Positions 45,970-55,571 of a DNA stretch of 64,000 nt are shown here, piece after piece; within the stretch, counting starts at the first letter, position 1, and every line of letters begins with the position of its first letter. The translations under genes and the position numbers were made by a program. The DNA comes from Litoreibacter roseus (lineage in GTDB: Bacteria > Pseudomonadota > Alphaproteobacteria > Rhodobacterales > Rhodobacteraceae). The stretch covers positions 62,001-126,000 of the forward strand of contig NZ_BLJE01000002.1 of the NCBI RefSeq assembly GCF_009811795.1, written 5' to 3'. The notes beneath the pieces were generated by a model, which was given only the letters and a program-made list of their open reading frames with translations, did not search any database and had not been told where the DNA came from.

Positions 45970-46894
45970 CGTCGTCGCCCTCCGTTTTGTCGGTTTCCCA
46001 GTTGAAGTCAGGGCCACACAGCGCGACCAGCCGAAGTGTTGTTTCGCCGATTACGATCTCATCGCCATTCGACAGCTCTTCAGTGCTGAGAAGGGGTTTA
46101 CCGTTCAAACGCACCAAGTTTGACTTTCCACCGTGTCCCAGGTGGAACTTGTGGTCCATAGGATCGTAGGCAATCGCCGCGTGGTTTGTGCGGGAGATAC
46201 TCGTGTCGCCAAAATCAAGTTGGACTGCCTGATCTTCACCCCGTCCGATCTGTGACATGCCTGCAAGCAGCGCATAGCTTTCACCGCGACCGGGCCCATC
46301 TGCGACGATGATCCAGCCAACCGGAAACTTTGCACGGCCATTTGCGACCTGACGCGCCTTCTCGTCGAAGAGATCGACGACGGGGCTTTCTGTGGGGTCA
46401 AAGCCCAGCAATCGTGTCTTGGTCCGCGCAGCACGCCGTCCGGGTCGACCGGAAGGCTTTGCGATTGGCACGGGTGCGGAAGCGTCTGCAGCAGGCTCCG
46501 GTGTCGGCTCAGGGACAACGCCGGCAAAAGGATCAGCTTCTTGCGGTGCTGCAGGTTCAGCTGTGTCGATATCCCAGACGTTCATGGCAGGTTTTGCCGC
46601 TTCCGGCTCGTCCGGCTTCTGTATCGTCACATCGCTTCTTGCAATGACACCGCCCAGATCAAGTGACGCGGGAGCGTCCAGATCTTCAGGCGATGTGCTC
46701 AATTCAGCAGCCAGGTCCGCCAATGGAAGATCGTCCATCTGAGGTTCTGCAAAAAGACTTTCGCCTGCCGCTTTCAGGGGGTCGAGACCGACGTCCTCAT
46801 TCAGCGTGTCTTCGAGGACAAGCCGTTCGTCTTCTTCCGACGCGCCGCCTTTATCGGCGGATTTTTTAGCGATCATTTCGCGAATAAACTTCAT
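45953..46894 (-). CDS. FHA-domain phosphothreonine-binding protein
   Basis: A 313-residue protein. Residues 1-190 are acidic and Pro/Ala-rich with low complexity; the FHA fold spans about 193-292 with I-G-R-G, S-I-S-R-T-N-H and L-N-G-K-P-L. FHA domains read phosphothreonine. An N-terminal T in V-L-E-D-T-L-N-E-D (about residue 30) is a possible kinase site, as in GarA/OdhI-type proteins; this is inference. 76 nt follow the kinase gene. Confidence 0.88.
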   Translation of the reverse strand: MKFIREMIAKKSADKGGASEEDERLVLEDTLNEDVGLDPLKAAGESLFAEPQMDDLPLADLAAELSTSPEDLDAPASLDLGGVIARSDVTIQKPDEPEAAKPAMNVWDIDTAEPAAPQEADPFAGVVPEPTPEPAADASAPVPIAKPSGRPGRRAARTKTRLLGFDPTESPVVDLFDEKARQVANGRAKFPVGWIIVADGPGRGESYALLAGMSQIGRGEDQAVQLDFGDTSISRTNHAAIAYDPMDHKFHLGHGGKSNLVRLNGKPLLSTEELSNGDEIVIGETTLRLVALCGPDFNWETDKTEGDDDVAIA

Positions 46895-46970
46895 TGTCCT
46901 GCCTCTTTCTGATCCGATCTCTCAACGCGGATGGTGATGTTCCCCCAGGAAACTGATGCACACCGATCCA

Positions 46971-49277
46971 TCATTGCTCTTCCGTGCTGTAGTTAAATGA
47001 TGCGACCCACATGAAGTTGTCCCGTGACACAGCAAAATTGAAGAACTCAATTTCGTTTGCAACTTCGCGCGTCATGATCTCCGCCATGGTGATATCTAGT
47101 CCGACCCGTTCGCTTGTTGGGATATAAGCTACAATAATATCCCCAACTTGTAGATCGTTTTCATTATTTTCAGGCACTGATGTGACAACAGTTTGCCATT
47201 CTTCGCCTGCGAACTTGCTCTGAAATTCGATTCCGTTGAGCAGGGCAACTTCCTGGACAACTGGTAACGCGATGTCATTGCGCGTAATCTCTGTTGCCCC
47301 GCTATCCTTCAAGCCAAACTGAATCTGAACCAACGGAACGTCGCTTGATGCCGCAGCAGCCTGTAAAAGAGGGCCAAGATCAGACGAGTCGCTGATTTCG
47401 GTGCCATTCACCTCGACCACAGCCTGACCTTCACGCATCCAGTCCGCAGCGGTTGGGTCGAGATCCTTGATCACAACATCAGAGCCCTGAGTGGTGGTAA
47501 ACGGCAGATCGACCGAAAGACCGGTGACCACGAGGCGCGACTGTGCCGAGACCGGTTCGAGCACGTCAGGAATAACTGCGCCATCGCGCGGTACAAAAAC
47601 GATTGCGGAACTGGCGCGCGAACTGCTGTCAACGGCGGGTTCTGCGGGTCCGTCCGGAATGACCGCGATGTCTGCTTCTGCGAACGAATTAGTCAATTCG
47701 TTAGACCGTTGAACAGGAATTGCGGATGTCGCACCCTCGGCCGCGTCTGATTGCCCTGCGGTCTCATCATCTGTCGATAACAGGCCTGATCCGACGACCC
47801 CGAGGGCTGCGACAATCGCAATCGCCGCCGCAGCCCCAAGGAACAACATCCCACGCGATTTTGCAGCGTGCGGAGCAACCGGAACCTCGGCGACCTCCTC
47901 AGCAGCGCTGTCATCTTCTGTGTGCTCGATAGTGTCTTGCGCGATGATGTCCGTCTGATCGTCAGAGTCCGACGCAGTAGCAATATCGCCTTCTGCATCA
48001 TCTTCCTCGATGTCTTCTTCAACAACTGGATCGTCACTCTTGTCCGTATCAATAATCTTATAGCTGGACGCGGGGAACTCGTTCACATCGTCAAGGTCGT
48101 CTGAGACCTCTGCACTTTCTTCTTTATCGGCCAAATCTTCAGCCGCAGTGATTTCTGTCTCTGCCTTGTCATCTTCAGGTTCTTCAACCACAACCTCTTC
48201 TGCCGGGACGGGAATTTCCTTCAGAGCAGGTTTCTCCTCGACCACGGCGCTCGTGGAAACAAGCTTAGCGACGGTCGCGCTGATGACAGCATCGTCTTGC
48301 GTCGAGGCCGCACCCTGTTTGGGCAGAACTGGATCAAACTCTTCGCCCTTCAGCATTGCAAGCCACTCTGCGGCTGATTGAAGGCGGTCCTTTGGGAACA
48401 CGGCAAGGGAACGGTCCACAGCCGCCAAAAACTTAGGATCAAGACCTTTGCCTGCCTTCTCGGAAAGCGGGACATAGGGATCTGGCTCACTTGCCGCGAT
48501 CGCTGCTAGGCGTGCTTGACTGTTTGGTGGCGTTTCACCTGCGGTCAGGTGATAGAACGTCGCACCCAAAGCATAGAGGTCACTGTAAGGCCCCTGCTTG
48601 CTGCCTTGGATATAGAATTCCTGCGGGGAGTAGCCGTCTTTGACGACACGCATTGCGGACAAAACACGGCTCTTCTTCGTTGCTTCTTCACGAGCAGCGC
48701 CAAAGTCGATCAGAACCGGATTGCGTGTTTTCGCATCCAAGAGAATGTTATCGGGCGAGATATCCCGATGCAGCATGTCCTTGCCATGGATGAACCCGAT
48801 GGCGTCAAGCAGCTTCTCAAGGATCGGCTGGACCTGCTCGGGCGGGATCATCTGCCCCCCCTCCTCAAGCGTCTCAAGCAAGTCGTAGCCTTCGACAAAA
48901 TCAAGCGCCATGTAGGCGGTGTCGTTGTCTTCGAAAACGTGATGCACGCCCACGATGTTCGGGTGATTCAGTTTCGACAAGTTGAAAGCTTCTTTGACGA
49001 AGAGCTTTACGATCGACTTGTATTCAGCCTGATGCGCGCGCGACCGCGCCGCAACGATATTGTGACTGCGGCGGCAGAAAGATCCCGGGAAGCATTCCTT
49101 GATCACAACCTTCCGGTCGAGACTGTCCCGCGCGAGATATGTAATGCCGAATCCACCACTGTTGAGAAAGCTCTCAATGGTGTACTGGCCATGCATAAGC
49201 ACAGTGCCCGGCTTCAACTCATCGGAGAAGCTCGACGACGCGTCACTCTCTGTTTTCTTCTCAGCTGCGGTACTCAT
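46971..49277 (-). CDS. Transmembrane Ser/Thr protein kinase with C-terminal PDZ-like region
   Basis: A 768-residue kinase. Kinase domain about 30-312: Gly-rich S-G-G-F-G, Lys60 in V-V-I-K, catalytic H-R-D at 170-172 and D-F-G at 191-193. A strongly acidic linker (about 355-465) precedes one membrane helix at about 477-500. The remaining 268 residues lie outside and include segments like S-R-L-V-V-T-G-L-S-V-D-L-P that resemble PDZ repeats. It may sense envelope signals. First gene of the run; preceded by a 305-bp spacer. Confidence 0.9.
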   Translation of the reverse strand: MSTAAEKKTESDASSSFSDELKPGTVLMHGQYTIESFLNSGGFGITYLARDSLDRKVVIKECFPGSFCRRSHNIVAARSRAHQAEYKSIVKLFVKEAFNLSKLNHPNIVGVHHVFEDNDTAYMALDFVEGYDLLETLEEGGQMIPPEQVQPILEKLLDAIGFIHGKDMLHRDISPDNILLDAKTRNPVLIDFGAAREEATKKSRVLSAMRVVKDGYSPQEFYIQGSKQGPYSDLYALGATFYHLTAGETPPNSQARLAAIAASEPDPYVPLSEKAGKGLDPKFLAAVDRSLAVFPKDRLQSAAEWLAMLKGEEFDPVLPKQGAASTQDDAVISATVAKLVSTSAVVEEKPALKEIPVPAEEVVVEEPEDDKAETEITAAEDLADKEESAEVSDDLDDVNEFPASSYKIIDTDKSDDPVVEEDIEEDDAEGDIATASDSDDQTDIIAQDTIEHTEDDSAAEEVAEVPVAPHAAKSRGMLFLGAAAAIAIVAALGVVGSGLLSTDDETAGQSDAAEGATSAIPVQRSNELTNSFAEADIAVIPDGPAEPAVDSSSRASSAIVFVPRDGAVIPDVLEPVSAQSRLVVTGLSVDLPFTTTQGSDVVIKDLDPTAADWMREGQAVVEVNGTEISDSSDLGPLLQAAAASSDVPLVQIQFGLKDSGATEITRNDIALPVVQEVALLNGIEFQSKFAGEEWQTVVTSVPENNENDLQVGDIIVAYIPTSERVGLDITMAEIMTREVANEIEFFNFAVSRDNFMWVASFNYSTEEQ

Positions 49278-49582
49278 CTTTCACCCACTAAGTCGCTCTG
49301 TCGGGGACTATTCCCAAAATGGCGACAAAGCCCCTCTGTCCTGCTAACTATCCCAAACAATTTGTTCAAATCATGAAGCCAATTGGCCCATTTGTAGTCA
49401 CAAAGCCGCCTGAAACCTTTAAAAGCCCATTAAATACAAAGGCTTCTCAAGGATCGCCGGAAAATGTGGCAGCGGCTGGGCGGTCGCGTGAATGTAAACG
49501 AAGTGTAAATCACCCCGAGTCGCGCGACCCTGAACAAGAGATTCTCTTTCGCTATGCCCGTCTTCGGACGTATGAACAGGTC
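49278..49582. other. Spacer upstream of the kinase gene
   Basis: About 305 bp between the kinase start and the tamB stop. It is AT-richer than its surroundings and probably carries the promoter of the minus-strand signalling run. TTTGT-AGTC-ACAAA at 49391-49404 is a small palindrome. No confident promoter or gene seen. Confidence 0.5.
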
Positions 49583-52500
49583 TTAGTAATCCCGCTTGAA
49601 AAAAACACCGAGAGAGGTGTTGCCATCGGCGCCCAGCGTGCCTTTCGCTGTGATGGAAGATGTCAGATCGATGTTCAACGATACGGAGCTGTCCGTTGAA
49701 GCCCCGACCGTCACGTCAGTGTAGACGTTGTCCGAAAGGTATTTGCCCGCCCTAACCGCTGTTCCGCCGTCCGAGTTGGTCGTTACGTCGAGATCATCCA
49801 GGTCAAATCCGCGCCTGAGCTGCGACACGATGCTGTTTCCTCCGCGCCCCGCGAGTGTAGCGACTGCGTTTGCGAGCTGCAGAGCCTGAAACGCGGATAG
49901 CTGACTGACGTCGCGTCCAAAGAACAGCTGGGCCAGAACCTCGTCTTGGGGTGCGGCTGGTGTTGACTCAAATCGCACTTCTGGGGAAGAGGCCGACCCT
50001 TCGATGACAACGCTCGCCGTTCCTGTCGCAGTGTCCGTCACCGCAACGAAACGCAGGAACGGATTGAAATCCCCCTGCAATTGGATGGTACCCTCATCCA
50101 GCGTGAACCTCTGTTCGAGAATATCCAGTCGCCCGCGTATCAACTCAAACCGACCGGCGGAGACGATGTTGTTTGTTGTGCCAGACAAACGCAGGCCGCC
50201 GCCCAGTTCCGCGTCGATCCCACGACCCCGAACAAAGATCTGAGACGGCGCCCGGATAGCAAGATCCAAGGCATAGCCGGGACGGTCCGCGCCAGTCTGT
50301 TCTTCAGGAACCTGTTCCAGCCCTGCCCGGGCGAGCGTTTGCGCGATACGGGGGGACGGGTTTACATGCACGACCTCTGGAACGATCCCGAAGCCGCCAA
50401 CACCGGACGACGGCACAGTGATCGTCGTTCGACCAAGCTCCAGATCGCCGGCGATCCGGGCACCGCCCTGTAGATTGCCCGCAAGGGTGACCTGCCCATC
50501 GACTTCGGTTTCATATAGCGACGGATCCACGAGCCCCAACCGGATCAGTTGGACACGAAGGTCTGCGGGATTTGGCGCGGCAAGCCCTATGGTTCCAGAC
50601 ACCGTAACCCGGCCACTGGTCGTTGACTGAGCGGTAAGATCAAGTGCCGCACGGCTTCCCTGAAGGTTGATCGTTCCGCCAATGTCTTCGAACGCCAGTC
50701 GAAGGTTCGGATCGGCAAACCGGCCACCGGATATTGTGATATCACCCGACACAGCGTTCAAAGACGCAGGGCCATCTATTTGCAGCGCGAACCGGGTGTT
50801 TCCTGAAATCCGCCGGGGCGTGATAAACGGATTGGCAAGACCTAGTGGTGCGGTGCCTTGCGCGCTCACATTCAATTGGCCTTCGTTGGAAACCGTTCCG
50901 GCGATCTGCGCTCTAGCACCCGCGGGTCCGTCCAGAACAGTTGCCACCTGCCACCTATCACCACTTTCTCGCGCTGTGCCATCTAGGACAACAGATCCGT
51001 TCACGTCAGTGACCAAAGGACTGATATCTGGGACGCGCACGGTATAGGACAACGACCGCACCGGCCCTGTAACGACGCCACGCAAGCGAGCCGTGGATTG
51101 ATAAGGACCCGTCAAATCCGCATTCACGATCCAGTCGTCGTCAGGCTGTTCTGCCGTCCCCGTTATGGTCGCAGCCCCGCGGTATTGGGGGGCAAGCGGA
51201 TTCACATCCGGTAACCGCACGTCATATTGGATCGAGGGCGAGGCCCCAGTGGCACGCCCGGCGACTGACGCGGTCAATCCATAGGGCCCTGCGACATCTG
51301 TCTGGATCTGCCATCCCTCGACTGTTTGCTCGGCGGTGCCGTCCAACTCAACGGCACCGGTAAACTGCGGAACCAGTGGGCGGATGTCGGGCAATCTTAC
51401 TTCATATTTCACATTCGGGTTTGGTCCGGTCGCCATGGCATCCACACGCGCCGACAGATCATAGGGGCCCGCCAAATCCGCAACGACCTGCCAGCCGTCG
51501 ACCCTTTGCGTGGCAATGCCGTCTACGGACAACGCGCCGCTGTACTGTGGCACCAGCGGCTGGACGTCGGGCAGGTTCAACTGAAATGCCACCTCGGGGG
51601 TCTCGCCCGCAAGACGACCTGCGATCTGTGCTGTTGTGTCAAACGGGCCTTCTGCCATCGTCAGAACGGACCATCCCTCCGGCGTTTGCGTTGCAGTACC
51701 ATCTAGGAGCAAAGGGCCGGTAGTATCTGGGATAACCAAGCCTGAATCGTTCAACCGGATGTCGTATTCCGCGAAGGCATCATCGGTAGCAAACCGGCCT
51801 GAGGCCTCAACTGAGATCTGATCGTTTGAGACGTTTGCTCGCTCCAGAACCGTCCCATCCAGAGTGCGACGGGCGGCAATATCCAGTCGTGTCGTCCCGG
51901 CCAAAACGGTGTCTGCCTGTGATTGATCCAGACGAAGATCAGTTGCATTACCGGCGATAACCACATCAAAAGCGCCCCCCAAAGCAGTGGAGCCCGCGAT
52001 ATCAAGCGTCGCTTGTCCGCCCAGTGACCGGCCCGCAAGACCTGAGAAGCGTTCAATGGACTGCGCCGCAATGCTTAGATCAAACGCAGTCCGCAATCCT
52101 TCCCCCAATGCGTTCACATCTACATCACCGGTCAGTGCGTAATCCTCCCCGCCTAAGTTAAGATCAGTGAGACGCAGAGGCTGGTCTTCTACATATTCAA
52201 CAGCAAACGACCCCTCGATCTCCGGCCCGACGGCTTGTTGAAGCGCCTCATCGCCGAAGGCGATCCCGTCCGCAGCAATGTTCATATCGGCGGTGACCTG
52301 GCCGACCGCATTCACATTGCCTTGCAGAATGCCGCGGCCATCCAGTGCAATGCGGGCCACTTCCATCTCACCACGGATCAGGTCAAGAACACTCGCGCGC
52401 GCAGACCATGTGTCGCCAGCATCTCGGTCATACTGAACTGAAAGATCAACGCTGCCGACCCGCGTCGGCGCCCCGCCTATGGGCAAAAGAACCGTAGTAT

Positions 52501-53551
52501 CGTCTTCTGGCGCGATCCGACCCGTCAAATTAATCAACGTCGGCCAATTGTCCCGGTTTAAAGCCACCTCGCCCGAAAGCTGCAATGCATCCGTTTCCAG
52601 AGCAATCTCGGACAGATCTAACGCACCCTCTGCTGTTCGCCTCCCAGCGACAACAAGGGAGACATCTTCGCCAAAGAACGTCCGATACTCTGGCGCGAAA
52701 AGCGCCGTGACATCGCCGCCCAAGTTGGCGGTGAACCGGCGGGCGGCCTCTGACCCCGGCTGTGCACCGTCTCCGGCAAGCGTCACTGTTCCAGACAGGC
52801 GATCCTGCCCGTCCGTCGCAACGGAAATCGTGGCCTCAAAGTCATCAAGCGGACCTTCGCCGGCAATCTGCAGCGCCACATCCGGTTGACCCGGCAATGC
52901 GAGAAGCCGCGAAACGATGCCGCCAGGCCCTTCCGACAGATCGATCATGATACCAGTCGCTTGCGTGTCCGCGGCGTAGCTGGCGTCGATGATAAAGCGC
53001 CCGGTCCGGCCATCCACTCGTTCTGCCGTCATCTGAAGGGCACCCGATCCACCGCTGAGCCGAGCGCTGGCCTCAAGCGTGAGCTCAACCGCCTCGCCAA
53101 TTACCGGGGCGCCGAGCACGATCCGATTGGCGGACAGGCTGTCCACTTGAATGGAAACCGGCAGATCGGGAAGGGAAAACTCGCTTGCTTCAGCTGCAGG
53201 TGGCTCGCCGGGTGCCGGCTGCGGAAGCCGCGACAGAAGAATTGTCTCTGCAGACAGTTCCTGAACCTCCAACCGGCCGCGCAGCAAAGCGGACCGGTTC
53301 CAGTTCAGCCTCAGTGTTTCAAGTACCAGCCAAATGCCCTGTTCGTCCGCGATGCTGATCCGGTCAATAGACGCTTCTGAACTGAGCGCACCGCGAAATC
53401 CGGTGATACGCACATCGCGACCTTCACCACCCAAAGAGTTTTCTAGAAGCTCAGTCAAAAATCCCCGATCTTCATCCGAGGCTTCCTGCTGCGCGAACAC
53501 AGGTGTTGCGAAGCATAACAGGCAGAGAAAGATTCTGAGGAGCCCGGTCAT
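49583..53551 (-). CDS. tamB: Translocation and assembly module protein TamB
   Basis: A 1322-residue exported protein with an N-terminal signal/anchor (M-T-G-L-L-R-I-F-L-C-L-L-C-F-A-T), a long beta-helix-like repeat body (P-x-x-x-V-x-G-T-A-E-Q repeats about 680-900), and the DUF490 C-terminal region ending F-F-K-R-D-Y. It spans the periplasm and works with TamA in outer-membrane protein or lipid transport. The ATG overlaps the tamA stop (TGATG). Confidence 0.93.
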   Translation of the reverse strand: MTGLLRIFLCLLCFATPVFAQQEASDEDRGFLTELLENSLGGEGRDVRITGFRGALSSEASIDRISIADEQGIWLVLETLRLNWNRSALLRGRLEVQELSAETILLSRLPQPAPGEPPAAEASEFSLPDLPVSIQVDSLSANRIVLGAPVIGEAVELTLEASARLSGGSGALQMTAERVDGRTGRFIIDASYAADTQATGIMIDLSEGPGGIVSRLLALPGQPDVALQIAGEGPLDDFEATISVATDGQDRLSGTVTLAGDGAQPGSEAARRFTANLGGDVTALFAPEYRTFFGEDVSLVVAGRRTAEGALDLSEIALETDALQLSGEVALNRDNWPTLINLTGRIAPEDDTTVLLPIGGAPTRVGSVDLSVQYDRDAGDTWSARASVLDLIRGEMEVARIALDGRGILQGNVNAVGQVTADMNIAADGIAFGDEALQQAVGPEIEGSFAVEYVEDQPLRLTDLNLGGEDYALTGDVDVNALGEGLRTAFDLSIAAQSIERFSGLAGRSLGGQATLDIAGSTALGGAFDVVIAGNATDLRLDQSQADTVLAGTTRLDIAARRTLDGTVLERANVSNDQISVEASGRFATDDAFAEYDIRLNDSGLVIPDTTGPLLLDGTATQTPEGWSVLTMAEGPFDTTAQIAGRLAGETPEVAFQLNLPDVQPLVPQYSGALSVDGIATQRVDGWQVVADLAGPYDLSARVDAMATGPNPNVKYEVRLPDIRPLVPQFTGAVELDGTAEQTVEGWQIQTDVAGPYGLTASVAGRATGASPSIQYDVRLPDVNPLAPQYRGAATITGTAEQPDDDWIVNADLTGPYQSTARLRGVVTGPVRSLSYTVRVPDISPLVTDVNGSVVLDGTARESGDRWQVATVLDGPAGARAQIAGTVSNEGQLNVSAQGTAPLGLANPFITPRRISGNTRFALQIDGPASLNAVSGDITISGGRFADPNLRLAFEDIGGTINLQGSRAALDLTAQSTTSGRVTVSGTIGLAAPNPADLRVQLIRLGLVDPSLYETEVDGQVTLAGNLQGGARIAGDLELGRTTITVPSSGVGGFGIVPEVVHVNPSPRIAQTLARAGLEQVPEEQTGADRPGYALDLAIRAPSQIFVRGRGIDAELGGGLRLSGTTNNIVSAGRFELIRGRLDILEQRFTLDEGTIQLQGDFNPFLRFVAVTDTATGTASVVIEGSASSPEVRFESTPAAPQDEVLAQLFFGRDVSQLSAFQALQLANAVATLAGRGGNSIVSQLRRGFDLDDLDVTTNSDGGTAVRAGKYLSDNVYTDVTVGASTDSSVSLNIDLTSSITAKGTLGADGNTSLGVFFKRDY

Positions 53552-55383
53552 CAGAACGCCTGCCCTATGCCGATGTAGATCTCGAAACCGGTGTTGTCAT
53601 CCGGCCCACTGACCGGCACGCCGACATCAAGCCGTACTGGCCCAATCCCGGTGTCATATCTCAGACCGATCCCCGCGCCGCTGTGCCATTCACCCGAGCT
53701 TCCATCGGGAAAGTTTTCCGGACCCACATAGCCCGCATCGTAGAAACCGACCACGCTGAGATTGTCCCCGGTTCTGGCCCGGATCTCACCAGAAAGACCT
53801 AGAAATGATCTGCCGCCGATTAACTCGTCGTCTGGCAATTCAATCCCGAGCGATTGGTAGTCCTGCCCCCGCACAGTACCACCACCGCCAGAGTAGAACA
53901 GGAAATCAGATGGGGCGTTTTCGACCGTCGGTCCGGACAAGGCGCCAAGCTGCGCGCGCACTGCAAAGGTCAAGCGGTCATCAGGTCCGGTGCTTGTGTA
54001 AGCCCGACCGTCAAGATAGGCGCGTAGACCATCATCCGTGCCATCAATGCTAAGAAAAGGTGTCAGATTTGCCTGCGCGTAGTAACCTTCGGTCGCGCTG
54101 AGCCTGTTGTCGCGATAGTCGAAGGTGGCGCTCATGGGAACGGTGAAGATGGTATAGCTCTGATTGCCAAACGCATCTTCGGTCTCAGCGGTCGTGATAC
54201 CAACACCAAGCGTATATTCCCGCCGCGCGCTCGCGTAGCGCCTAATGCCCATTTCGACCGAGGCTTGGCGTGAATTAAAGTTCACCTCATCCAGACGCTC
54301 CAGCTCGGTCAGGGCGTAAAAATCTGTGTCTTCGTTGAAAGTCGCCGGGCGGTCAAAGCGCGTGAGGAACCGGAAGTCTTCGCCGCCGGTGTCGCCGCCG
54401 ATACCTTCGATCTCAAATTCAAACCGAAGTCGCTCGGCGCCGCCCAGAAGATTGCGATGCATCCACGCGCTCGAAACGGAAATCCCTTCCTGTGTCGAAA
54501 TCTCGGCGCCAAACTCAAGCCGCCGGGGCTTTTCCTCGATTATCTGCGCATTTATGTCGAGGGTGTTGCCCGGCCCTATCTCGTCCGCTTCGCTTAGCGC
54601 AACCACCCGGAATGTTCCCGTACGACGCAGGCGCGTGGTGACCCTGTCCAATTCTTCAGGAGAAAAGGTCTCGCCCGTCGGCAACCCGGCGATATCGCGG
54701 ATACGCGACGTGCGCACATCCTCGTTGCCGCTGATCACCAGGTCGCCAAAGTCCAGCTTTGGTCCTGTGTCTAGCGTGATCCGCGCGTCAAGCCGGCGAT
54801 CGGGGTGACGCGCGGTGATCTCTTGTCCTGCGACCTCGGCCTTTGCGCGCCCCAACTCACGCCACCGTTCGATGGCCACGTCAACCGTATCCCGCAGCAC
54901 GGGCGTTCGCGCGACTTCGTTGGTTGCAAAACCGTCGGGCAGTTCCGTCCCCCGAGCAACAGGCGCAATGGACGCGGCCCCAAACCGATAGCGTGGGCCA
55001 GCCGTGACCCGGACCACCACAGTGCGAATGGCCGTGGGTGGGGAAATAGGCGGAATGGACGCGGCCTCGCGCCCGTCAATTTGGATCGTGATCCCAGGAC
55101 CAAAGTAGCCTTCGCTGTAGAGCGCGCCGATCAACCGTTCATAGTCTGCTTGTGATGCTGCTAAAATATCTTGAGGCGTCGCTTCATCATCCAACTGATC
55201 CAGAAGCAGTGACTGCTTCAGTGCCGCATTCAGATCTTCATTTTCCGAAGTAGATTGAATGACAAGGTCGAAAGCCTGCACAGGTATAGATGACAACAAA
55301 AGAAAAGCAGTGCAGAAGCTGAGGGCTACGGAGTGTCGCAAGAGGACTATGTTTCCCACAATCAGAAGAGCACGGACCGACAA
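53551..55383 (-). CDS. tamA: Outer-membrane assembly factor TamA
   Basis: Up to 610 residues: signal sequence, three POTRA domains (about 40-290), and a BamA-type beta barrel (about 300-610) with R-G-Q-D-Y-Q-S-L-G and G-F-Y-D-A-G-Y. The chain ends in Phe as barrel proteins do. The outermost start is a TTG at 55383; a GTG at 55359 is also possible, so the first residues are uncertain. It overlaps tamB by one base. Confidence 0.9.
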   Translation of the reverse strand: MSVRALLIVGNIVLLRHSVALSFCTAFLLLSSIPVQAFDLVIQSTSENEDLNAALKQSLLLDQLDDEATPQDILAASQADYERLIGALYSEGYFGPGITIQIDGREAASIPPISPPTAIRTVVVRVTAGPRYRFGAASIAPVARGTELPDGFATNEVARTPVLRDTVDVAIERWRELGRAKAEVAGQEITARHPDRRLDARITLDTGPKLDFGDLVISGNEDVRTSRIRDIAGLPTGETFSPEELDRVTTRLRRTGTFRVVALSEADEIGPGNTLDINAQIIEEKPRRLEFGAEISTQEGISVSSAWMHRNLLGGAERLRFEFEIEGIGGDTGGEDFRFLTRFDRPATFNEDTDFYALTELERLDEVNFNSRQASVEMGIRRYASARREYTLGVGITTAETEDAFGNQSYTIFTVPMSATFDYRDNRLSATEGYYAQANLTPFLSIDGTDDGLRAYLDGRAYTSTGPDDRLTFAVRAQLGALSGPTVENAPSDFLFYSGGGGTVRGQDYQSLGIELPDDELIGGRSFLGLSGEIRARTGDNLSVVGFYDAGYVGPENFPDGSSGEWHSGAGIGLRYDTGIGPVRLDVGVPVSGPDDNTGFEIYIGIGQAF

Positions 55384-55571
55384 TATACATCAAATCAGAA
55401 ACCGCCAATCAAGTTCCCTGTGATCGGCGCTTCGCTGCGAAAAAGGTGCGACAATCGGCTTTGCTTTCGGTCAATTTGCATCATGTATCCCCAAATGCTG
55501 ACGCTTATATTTACTGCAAAGGCGACCCGGTCCGCCGCGCCGCCGCGTCCTAGCAAAACACGAGGTTAGAC

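Noticed and set aside
49319-49699. Plus-strand frame of 126 codons before the kinase gene
   Set aside because: It starts in the spacer but ends inside tamB antisense; composition is not protein-like and no ribosome site is visible.
55384-55571. FNR box (TTGAT-N4-ATCAA) before cydA
   Set aside because: Only fragments such as TTGCATCATG are present; no two half-sites at the correct spacing.
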